DNA from: Haliclona indistincta
Lineage: Eukaryota; Porifera; Demospongiae; Haplosclerida; Chalinidae
Assembly (NCBI GenBank): GCA_964017065.1
Contig: OZ024786.1
Span: forward strand, 1,410,888 to 1,474,887
DNA: 64,000 nucleotides
Direction of reading: 5' to 3'
A model generated the notes under the pieces. It was not told where the DNA came from, ran no database searches, and worked only from the letters and a program-made list of their open reading frames with translations. Shown here piece by piece: positions 55,434 through 64,000 of this stretch. The position numbers and the translations under genes are program-made. Every line of letters starts with the position of its first letter. Positions within the stretch are counted from its first letter, which is position 1.

Positions 55434-57886
55434 GGGTATGGCTAAGTTCACCCATCCTGATGCCGGAAGTAAAATATTCACGTGACTAAAGGGGGAGTGT
55501 CTGCATCCGATCTGGCGGGCAACGCGCGCGAAACTTTGAACTTTACTACAGTTAGCGTATAATTCATTTGCCTACCCCCGAGCAAACCTCTCCTTCTTTT
55601 GTACACGATCAACGGTCTCAAATCAAGTGCAAGCCCTTGTCTGGACACAATTTACCTCTGACCTTTGAGTAGCAATGTTGATTTTTCCTTTTTCTTAGAA
55701 ATCTATTGCAAGACATGCATCGAGAACTACGACTGAACTCTCTGAAGATTAATTTTGTTCTTGAATATTATTATGCTAGTATTATTCTATCTATGCAGTG
55801 ATTAGCCAAGTACAATTGGACAGTTTAAAACATGGACAGTTTAAAACAATCATAAACAGTAGAATAAGATAGGACAATACAAACAGGCGACAGATCTGTG
55901 AGGGGGAAAGATACCAGTCACACACACTACTCATGAGAATCTTACAAAACATACAGAATGAGTGATGTTTCTATCCACTATACAGCAGGACTCCTCTTTA
56001 CAATGCCCTCCTCAGGGACACTGACAGTTGCTCTGTGAAAAGACATCATAGTTATCAAACATCACTACTAGCAGCTTTGCTGCAGCTACATGAGTAGTTC
56101 TGAAGCGTATACCTGTACTGTAGGCTACCTTGTCGAGGGTGCTATAGAGTGTACTGTTGTGACCTTTTGTTGTCAGACAGACATTATTTTTATTACAAGT
56201 AACTTGTATTGTATCATGTGATCATGTCACCTCTGTTCTCATCTGCCTATTTATTATGCCCCGGTGGGCGGAGCCACGAGGCATACAGTAATCGCGTTGT
56301 CTGTCGTTCATTCATTCAGTCTGTCTGTTACACCATTTTTGCAGCGCATGCTGAACGGTGAGCTCTGAAACTTGCAATGCAGGTAGAACTCGATATTATC
56401 TCGGATGTGAACTAGCGAAAGTTCGATGCAAAGCTTTGTTCTAGAGTTATGACGTGGTTTGCTCACCTAGATGGCTTTTGCTGACAATCAGGACTTCTCC
56501 GAAAACAAAACTATCCACAGCAGACTGCCTAGTAGCTTGTAGGTTAAATTTATACTACATGATGGCAGCGCAGGTCGGTAGAAACTGCGCGAGGAAGCTA
56601 CTTGTAACCAGAACCCGGCAGGCCGAACTGAACAATATAGGCACGCCTAGTTGAATTAGTGGTCAGCACTGATTGGCTTCTGATTGCATAACTATTATAC
56701 TGCATTGTGCAGAAAATTATAATAGTTTTATAAGTTGTCAGCCACTAACATAGTGTTCAACTAGCAACAGCAGACTTTCATTACTGCTTGTGTATTTTAG
56801 TTCAGCGTATTTAGTCAGACAGGCATGTATGCATAACATTCCACCGAGGCATAAGCACCTTCGGTGCCTAGTTCATGCTAGCATTCTGTCAGCTGGTCTG
56901 TCATAATACTTTTATGCTGCCGGTTTTATATATCTCTGTCAACTGCCATCACGATAGAGCGAACCCTGCTTACTAAGATACTAGATGTACTACAGTGCTA
57001 ACCTTTATGGTACACTTGGTGACCAACCTCTCTTCATACCACCTGCTACAGTACCAAAACCAAGCTCTGCTGTATAGGTGTCTGAGCTGATGGTGGTGGT
57101 TCTGGGTATAGATTTGCTGCTCAGAACATCTTTTAATCCGTTAGCTGCCTCGGGAGAAGAGTAGTTCTACAAACCCTCCTATCTTCTACAACAGAGAAGA
57201 AAAGCATTCTTCTTTCTACAACAGAGAAGAAAGAAGAACACCTGAGACATACATATAGGAATGCCTGATACATGGGCAGTCATGTTGAGCTATTTGCTGC
57301 AGCCACTTATTTCAATATTATACCAGTGTAAACTTTTGTCGCAGATCACAAAAATCTACGATGGGAAGTGTATAAGCCACTAACAACTAAGAATCTAAAT
57401 TATCCTGTCACTGTGAACAATAACTAGATGAGTTGTTTACTACTCAACAAAGCATGCAAAGCCACGTACATCGAACTCCTATACTATCCCAACACACACT
57501 ACGATAGCAATGTAGATTGTAACACTGAACTATGCAGTACCACTAAGCCTCAAGTCAAATCCTTTACAGATACCAATCACAAGTCATTGAACTGTGTATA
57601 AACTCAGTATACACATGATTAATATACACTAGTATGTTTTGTTATTTACATATTTCTATCTCAACACCCCACCCTTGGTTACCTAATAATGATTGCTGCT
57701 GACTGTGTAGACCAGCTGAGCATCCTCATGTCCCTCATCAGCTCACTGGAGTCACTGCACTGATGTGTCAGTGTTTGCCTGTACTGTCTGGGCCCTAGGC
57801 GAGGCTATTTAGGGGCGGAGCGTATATCAAACCACGCCTTTGCCACGTGACTTCCGGCACCAGGATGGGTGAACTTAGCCATACCC
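55434..57886. mobile_element. TIR element GGGTATGGCTAAGTTCACC, 2.45 kb
   Basis: Ends GGGTATGGCTAAGTTCACCC and GCCGGAAGT pair with the inverse at 57846-57886, and CACGTGAC extends the match. No transposase is recognised, and a 600-bp repeat (56256-56862) lies inside. No unambiguous target duplication. Confidence 0.7.
56256..56862. mobile_element. Dispersed element TTATGCC.CGGTGG
   Basis: Ends TTATGCCCCGGTGG and CCACCGAGGCATAA are inverted. The interior GTGGGCGGAGCCACGAGGCA hairpin and the segment GAGTTATGACGTGGTTTGCT match the copy at 5307 and fragments at 6370, 31490 and 35755. Non-coding. Confidence 0.65.
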
Positions 57887-59255
57887 CATACACCATATAA
57901 AGGTTCCGGTTAGGTACAGGAGGAATGCCGCCTACTTAATATTCATAATACAGTTAACCACACCCACTTTTGAATGAATATTGGTTATCTTTCCCGCGCC
58001 ACCCACGAAATCTGATCTCTGGTAGCTCGCAGCTGTACAGTCTTCTAGCGCTAGCTAGATCTAAGACCACAATGTCTGGGAAAGAAGATCAGCACGAGCC
58101 CTTAGCCAACAATGAATCAGACGTTGCCGGTAAGACCGATTGATCAGCTGCTGCTATTATAAATTATAACTAGGTATACTTACAGCATGTATTTGCCTCG
58201 CACGGAAATAAAATTCATTAATAATAATAATGCATGGTACCAACCAAAAGAAAAGACAAACAACATAAGTTACTAGATTAAATTAGATCGATAGCCACAA
58301 ATATCTCTCTTGAAAACAGAGAGGGATGAAGCGGAGACAATCTGCTGCAGGGACAATCTCATGATCAGCAGGTTCCATAGTTTAACAGTGTCCGGGAAAA
58401 AGGAGGAGTCATAAGCATGAAATGTCTTAGCATTGAATCAAGAATCATAACCTGTTCTTCAGTTTCTGCAGCTGTAGACAGTCTCGTTTGTTAGCCCTTT
58501 CACGAATTCGAAGGTGTGAAAGTATGTTTGCTGTAATGGAGAGTAAATACAGCGCGGGATTATGTTTTTACCGAGTAGCAGTGGTGTCTCTCTTCAAGTT
58601 CACGCTGTCTGCGCTTCCTCTCCCGCGCCAAAGCCCTGGTTCTTGCTGCAGCATCAGTCACAGTATCGCTGATGAGGGCGGTGCATGGAAAGCGAGATGG
58701 GCATGGGAAGGCGAATCGTCCATTTTGTAGTCGAGTTATGAAAGAACGTCGAGTAGTTATGAAAGAACGTGCAATCCCGGGGCCTTGCAATTGCTGCCCT
58801 CGTGGCCCTCGCATACAATACTACAGTATGGACCTCGCCATATGGACTGATTGCATTCCTAAGCGTGACATATATACATATATACAAACATACAATTTCG
58901 ACACAGTACTCCGCGATTACATGCCTCGCGCTAAGGCGCTCGGCAATAATAATCTAAATAGGAATAAAACTGCTGGGTAGATGCACTGGTTGCCTGAAAA
59001 GAAAGAAGAGTACAGAATATTGCCGATTGAAAATGTCTCACAAGGGAGAGAAGGCAATATCTTGTCGAGATTGCTTTGAGAGATGTGTTGCCGTGAGTAC
59101 TTGCCGCCTAGTAACTCATGGTCATTGTGGTCATGGAGTACCTACTAGTTATGAAGCAATTGGGCTAGAGCTTGATGTTCCACAGTGTGTCAGTGATCTC
59201 CAAAGTGTTATTGTTTCTCACTCCGAAAACTGTGTGACAGGTTATTTTGATTACT

Positions 59256-59785
59256 TAGTCTCGTCCCCAGACCACACCCTTTCCGCTATGCTTGGGAGAA
59301 GGTCTGGTTAAATGAAGGCAAATTCCTGGTTCAATGATGTTTCATTCTCAGAATTGTGAAATACCAATCAGATTGCAGTATTTCCCAAAATTCACATGAC
59401 CTGCATGCGACATTGATCTTGGCTTACCCATGCAAGGAATGCTATCATGGAATCGATATCGAAGAGCGCTGAACAGCTTGGATATTCGTGTTTGTCGGCT
59501 GAGTAGCAAGAAGTCGTGGTCAATTTCGTAGCGGGTTTGTTTCTCTTCCTACAGGTGCTGGGAAGTCTCTTTGTTACCTAGTCCTACCAAGTATCTTCTT
59601 CATAACAGTAAATCTAGCATAGTTATAGTGGTGTGTCCTTTGAAGCTTGATCGAAGACCAGGTAGCTAATTGTTGTGCACATGATTTCGCGCATGACAAT
59701 TACGTCATTGAACCAGGAATTTGCCTTCATTTAACCAGACCCTCCCAAGCATAGCAGAAGGGAGAGTGGTCTGGGGATGAGACTA
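59256..59785. mobile_element. Mutator-like element carrying a RecQ-helicase fragment
   Basis: TIRs TAGTCTCGTCCCCAGACCAC continue about 70 bp. The 9-bp flanks TTGATTACT (59247-59255) and GTGATTACT (59786-59794) match at eight positions. The interior 59460-59640 translates, in shifting frames, to KSAEQLGYSCLSAE, QEVVVNFVAG and LPTGAGKSLCY, the start of a RecQ-type DEAD/DEAH helicase with Walker A. It is a gene fragment captured between TIRs, like a Pack-MULE, and sits inside the larger MULE-like element. Confidence 0.75.
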
Positions 59786-59794
59786 GTGATTACT

Positions 59795-60315
59795 ATGATG
59801 GACAACATCTATCGCACTACCAAATATGGCTTCTCTTGCTTCTTTGCCACTATGAAAACATATATTGGGAGTGGAAGGGTTGTAGCTATACTTGTCTCAG
59901 AGGGTCTACACCGGATTCTAAAAGAGTGGAATAGCAATTGGTCTCCATAGTTCTTTATGACGACAGATAAAAGTAGTGTCGAGCTAGGAGCTATTGGGAG
60001 TCTATTTCTGTCCTATTTCCGATTGCTCTGCGACTTTCACAGATCACAAGCATGGGAACGTTGGGTCAACAAAGGAGTTTCACATTCTGATAAGGAGACC
60101 GTTCTGAGATACTTAAAAGACTTTGCATATGCAATTACAGGTACATTGTACCACTCTGTTTTACATGTCTATACATTATAATTATTACTATGTATCACAA
60201 TATTATTGTGTTCATTCTAGTTGGATGAGGAATGGCAAGACATTGAGAGTCAACCCTGGTATGTTGGAAACAAAAAGCTTCAAGTGTACATGAAGGATGT
60301 CATGTCATCAAGTAA
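59795..60315 (+). pseudogene. MULE transposase domain remnant
   Basis: MMDNIYRTTKYGFSCFFATM, then GRVVAILVSEG and LKEWNSNWSP lead, after an in-frame stop at 59949, to TTDKSSVELGAIGSLF and LLCDFHRSQAWERWVNKG, the LC-x-FH-x-x-QAW block of MULE transposases. A donor at about 60141 and a second exon at about 60222-60311 (LDEEWQDIE, LQVYMKDVM) follow. The DDE catalytic core is incomplete and interrupted. Confidence 0.75.
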
Positions 60316-61386
60316 GAATGTTATGTAAATTGCATAGGCACAACGTCATGTAGCTACAGCCTACTATGGTTTGTATCATTGATTAAAGAAGTATCCATTA
60401 TTATGCTTGGTTTCTAGCAGTTAATAAACGTTGAATGTATAACTGCATATTATACACGTGCAGCACTATAAAGTCTCGGTCAAAGTTATTAATTTAATTT
60501 TTCTTTCTGACATATGCAGCTATGGGCACATGAAAGTTCCCGTATAACAGAGTCGACACTAACACTGTAAATTTTTTCATCCATTCCTACCACGCCTCTT
60601 CTGAGTAATCACATACCCTGTCACACAGTTTTCGGAGTGAGAAACAGTAACACTTTGGAGATCACTGACACACTGTGGAAGATCAAGCTCTTGCCCAATT
60701 GCTTCGTAACTAGTATAGGTACTCTTTGACCATAATTAATGACCATGAGTTAGGCGGCAAGTACTCACGGCAACACCTCTCTCAAAGCAATCTCGACAAG
60801 ATGTTGCCTTCTCTCCCTTGTGAGACATTTTCAATCGACAACATTCTGTAACCAGTGCATCTACCCAGCAGTTTTATTCCTATTTATTATAATTTATATT
60901 AGCAGTAGCTGATCAATCGGTCTTACCGGCAGCGTCTGATTCATTGTTGGCTAAGGGCTCGTGCTAATCTTCTTTCCAAGACTGGCAGACAAGATCTAGC
61001 TAGCGCTAGAAGCCTGTACAGCTGCGAGCTACCAGAGGTTAGATTTCGCGGGTCGCGCGGGGAAAGATAACCAATATTCATTCAAGAGTGGGTGTGGTTA
61101 ACTGTATTATGAATATTAAGTAGGCGGCATTCCTCCTGTACCTAACCGGAACCTACAATAATTGAAATTTAGAAGGAACCTTTAAATAAGGTTAACCGTC
61201 TGCCGCGCCCCTAAGGCACGAGCCCGGCCGAGGCAGCCCCGCCCTGGAGCCGGGCTCGCATGCGCACTCTCTTACACGTACGCGTGCTTGTACCTCAGTC
61301 TGCAGCTGTCTCAAACCAAGTTAGTTGGGCGAGAAGCTGTGTTGTTCGGAAGCTAGAAGCTGTTTTTTGTATATGTCTGCATCGCT

Positions 61387-62776
61387 ATGTCTTCCTCGGG
61401 ATCGTCTTTGCCCACTGTCACCCCGGCGTCGACGTCGGTTCCCTCGTCCTCGGCTACCTCGGTAGTAACTGTCTCGGGCACGGACTTCCAGTCAGCGATC
61501 CAGTCGGCGGTTCAGGCAGAGCTGGCCAAGGCTCTAGCCGCCTCTCTACCCGGGCCATCCGGTGTGTCCGCCGGTAAGCCTTTGTTGTATTTTGTCTCTC
61601 TTTCTTGCCATCCCTCGTCTCGCACGCATACCGTGCGCTCTCCAAGCCCGGGCCCCTTCTCTTCCTCTTCTTCCTCCTCCTCCTCCTCCTCTCTCTCTCT
61701 CTCTCTCTCTCTCCCTCTCTCTCTCTCTCTCTTCTTTTTCCCGGCGTCAAGTGCCCACGGCACTCAAAGCCCGCTCCGGCGGCGTCTGCCATTCATGGTA
61801 CTTCTCACACTCTCTCCCCTCCTCTCTCGCTGCAGGCTCCGGCGCCCCGGCTCCGGTGTCAATCTCAGCGTCTGTCCCGGCTCCCGCCTCTCTGGCGTCT
61901 ATCCCCATATTCTCACTGGGAGCTCCCCTGACCTCGTCCACCTCGGTCGCCAGCTCTACTCATCAGGCGATCCCGTCACTATCGTCACTCCTCGCGTCAG
62001 TGACATCGGGCGCGCCGCCCCTTCCCAAGCCGAAGCCACTGGCTTACTCCCCTGTCCTCCCGCCCATTCCAGTGAAGGTCATGGAGAAGATCCGCGCGGG
62101 CGGGTTCGTGGACTTTAAGGAACTACTCCTCGACAATATCACATTATCTGAACGTCTCCAAGCCCTGGGACAGCCCGGATCTCAGCTCTCTTCTCTCGGC
62201 TCCGTGCCCACAGCCCCACGTCTCCGAAGTATCAGCGACCCTCTCACATGGGCCTGCTGCTTCCTTGCCTTCATGGCTGCGTCAACGGAATCGGACGCCA
62301 CCCGGGAGATGGCGGCCTACGCCCAGATTGTGGTGATGCAGGCGAGGAAGCACCCGGGCGGAGGCTGGCTCGCCTACGACCAGCAGTTCCGCCAACAGCG
62401 GGCTGCTGGTCTAGACCTAAAGTGGAATGATCTGTCTCCATCCATCATGGCGGCCACGGTCCTTCGCTCTGCTCACGAGACTTGCACGCTGTGTCACTTT
62501 CCCGACCACGCTACAGAACAGTGCGCTCTGTTCTCCCAAGAACGACCCAAGGCTCCCAAACCACCCGTCCGACAGTCCCCCTACAGAGTCAAACCTTACG
62601 CGGTCCCTAAGGCCGCCAACTCCGAGCCTTGCAGGCGTTTCAACCGAGGCTCATGCCCGTCTACCGCTGAAACCTGCAGATACGCGCACACCTGCTCAGC
62701 CTGTGAGAAACCGGGGCACGGTGCCGTGTCATGCCCTGAGCCACTGAACCCGACCCCTAAGGACGGGAAGAAGTAG
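61387..62776 (+). CDS. DIRS-like gag protein with one intron
   Basis: Exon 1 61387-61573 begins [13 protein letters not shown]; the donor is GTAAGC (phase 1). The intron 61574-61835 contains a CT-rich tract and ends CTCGCTGCAG. Exon 2 61836-62776 continues [11 protein letters not shown] to stop TAG. The product is about 376 residues: a Ser/Pro-rich N-terminus, an alpha-helical central part ([47 protein letters not shown]), and C-terminal zinc motifs [30 protein letters not shown] and [14 protein letters not shown]. It would bind element RNA and form particles. Upstream 61200-61260 is GC-rich with inverted GAGCCCGGC words, perhaps the element's left end. Confidence 0.75.
61665..61740 (+). repeat. 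TCC/CT microsatellite in the gag intron
   Basis: A (TCC)n then (CT)n tract within the polypyrimidine-rich intron. It makes both strands look open (Ser/Leu-rich or Glu/Arg-rich), which is spurious. Confidence 0.9.
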
Positions 62777-63104
62777 GCGTGCTCTCCCAGCAGCTAGTCT
62801 CTTTCAGACTCTAGCAGGGACTCTGGTGACACTGTACGGTTACTGTACTTGCTTGCTGTCACTATTAATGTTGTTTTTCCACTATTGTTATCTGCTGTTG
62901 TCGCAGCTGTTACAAGTAGCTGTTTGTTCACTACGGGTTGCTGTTACATGCACTTGTAAGCATCAGCTCCTCCCCTGTCGGGTCAGCATCTACAAGCATC
63001 TCTATTTGCAGCAGTGCTTGATTTTATTGTTACAAACGCACTCACTCTCCTGTTGTGGTTACTCCGTACCCTCTCATCAACCCCGCTCCTCTTCTTCCTC
63101 GCAG
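62777..63104. other. Spacer or intron between gag-like and polymerase ORFs
   Basis: It begins after the gag stop and ends with a strong pyrimidine tract and acceptor CTCTTCTTCCTCGCAG. No conserved protein is visible in it. The 137-codon frame 62826-63239 is low-complexity and overlaps the polymerase. Confidence 0.5.
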
Positions 63105-64000
63105 GAGGAGCGGCTATCCATGACAACTCATACCGCTACACTGATAGTCTACTCGCTCTGGAAGCGGTCGCAGGTCCGCCCCCTCCCTCTCCACCAGTGG
63201 AAGGTTTTCTCCCTCTCGACGCCTGGTCCCCCTTACTGAGCAGTCACCCTGACCAGCGTTTCGCGGCATTCCTCCGCCGTGGTATCACGCACGGTTTTCG
63301 CATTGGTGCTGACCCAGCTAAACCCCTACGCACTAGGAATCTCTGCCTCCCCTCCGCTGCCAATCACGCTGACATAATTTCTGATTGCATCAGTGAGGAA
63401 CTCGCCTCCGGCAAGCTACATGTTCCCCACTCAGAGTCATCAGTCAGGCACATCAGCCCAATCGGCGTGATCCCCAAGCCTCACCAGCCAGGTAAATTCA
63501 GGCTGATAGTGGACCTCTCCGCCCCTCGTGGCTACAGTGTAAACGACGCCATCTCAAGTGATCTGGCTACTCTGCGCTATGTGAAGGTGGAGGAAGCCGC
63601 CAGGTTGATCGCTACTCACGGGAAAGGCGCTCTCCTAGCTAAGCTAGACCTCCATAGCGCTTACAGGAAGGTCCCTGTGCACAGTGAAGACCAACCCCTC
63701 CTGGCGATTAACTGGAAGGGCACCACCTATATTGACCACGCCATGCCGTTCGGTCTACGATCCGCGCCCAAGATCTTTACAGCAGTCGCGGACGGCTACG
63801 CCTGGGGGCTCTCTTCACAGGGAGTCACTGACTTCGTTCACTACTTGGACGACTTCCTATTCTGGTCCCCTCCCGGGAGCTCCGCATGCGCCTCAGCTCT
63901 ACAGACAGCGCTCAGACTTGGAGCGGAGCTGGGTCTCCCCGCGGCTCCAGGCAAAGTGGAAGGCCCCTCGACATCTCTGACCTTCCTGGGTATAGAGATT
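63105..64000 (+). CDS. DIRS-like reverse transcriptase, runs off the window
   Basis: The frame is open from at least 63105 to the end. Order: LDAWSPLLSSHPDQRFAAFL, HGFRIGADPAKPL, ISPIGVIPKPHQPGKFRLI, DLSAPRGYSVNDAI, LAKLDLHSAYRKVPVH with the first catalytic Asp, MPFGLRSAPKIF, and FVHYLDDFLF with the YLDD pair. This is the DIRS pattern; RNase H and tyrosine recombinase would lie beyond 64000. No obvious ATG precedes it. A phase-1 acceptor at 63104 matches the phase-1 donor at 61573, so alternative splicing could make a gag-pol start. No lesion is seen. Confidence 0.8.

Larger units (their letters stand above)
57901..61154. mobile_element. Large foldback MULE-like element
   Basis: AGGTTCCGGTTAGGTACAGG at the left is inverted at the right end. 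Paired arms cover 57901-58150 and 58960-59240 against 60600-60880 and 60895-61154. The left arm is interrupted by about 800 bp (58200-58960). Each arm holds exon-like starts (MSGKEDQHEPLANNESDVA with a donor at 58132; MSHKGEKAISCRDCFERC with a donor near 59095). The central loop carries a transposase remnant and a nested element. A target duplication was not identified. Confidence 0.7.

Noticed and set aside
61512..61941. Minus-strand Glu/Arg-rich ORFs
   Set aside because: They are the antisense of the CT microsatellite and Ser-rich gag coding sequence.

Overview
This window is eukaryotic, repeat-dense DNA, most likely from an invertebrate animal. Split genes with GT..AG introns, DIRS, Crypton, Ginger, Helitron and MULE transposons and an SLC15-like transporter relic together suggest a sponge or another early-branching metazoan. 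The species cannot be fixed from sequence alone. There are no bacterial operons, rRNA genes or CRISPR arrays. Most of the 64 kb is transposon-derived, and many apparent ORFs are read-through of repeats.

Layout. 0.5-27.2 kb: a secreted cysteine-rich protein gene can be assembled from four short phase-1 exons at 1515, 4341, 12904 and 27025. Its introns are filled with TIR elements (Mutator-like with 9-bp target duplications, a pogo/Tigger-like MITE, a piggyBac-like TTAA element, foldback elements), a LINE tail, DIRS relics, a tRNA-headed repeat family and a 2240-bp duplication on either side of a 200-N gap. 28-32.7 kb: a 20-bp minisatellite, twin hairpin MITEs, a Crypton/DUF3504 tyrosine recombinase broken by one frameshift, and a partial SLC15-like pseudogene copy. 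34.1-43.2 kb: a decayed Helitron-like element (basic repeats, Rep, PIF1-type helicase, OTU protease) lying between inverted copies of its own left end, with a large palindrome inside. 43.6-50.1 kb: a Ginger-like cut-and-paste transposon with about 100-bp TIRs and a 4-bp GTGG duplication. It carries a multi-exon DDE integrase plus Ulp1 protease gene and a second, unrecognised multi-exon gene, and is itself interrupted by a non-autonomous Helitron-like copy. 50.4-53.1 kb: the 3' end of an unidentified spliced gene and a frameshifted SLC15/POT-like transporter. 55.4-61.2 kb: nested TIR elements, including a large foldback MULE relic into which a 530-bp element with a RecQ-helicase fragment has inserted. 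61.2-64 kb: the 5' half of a DIRS-like retrotransposon with an intron in its gag-like gene and a reverse transcriptase running off the window.

How the parts fit. The only plausible host genes are the cysteine-rich secreted gene, the spliced gene end at 50.4 kb and the SLC15-like copies. Everything else is a layered set of mobile elements. The order of insertion can be read in places: the Helitron-like copy sits inside Ginger, the RecQ-bearing element inside the MULE, and one TIR element inside another at 5-7 kb. The strongest leads are the cysteine-repeat gene, the Ginger element with its extra gene, the Helitron-like element flanked by long inverted ends, and the probable assembly duplication at 20-24.7 kb.
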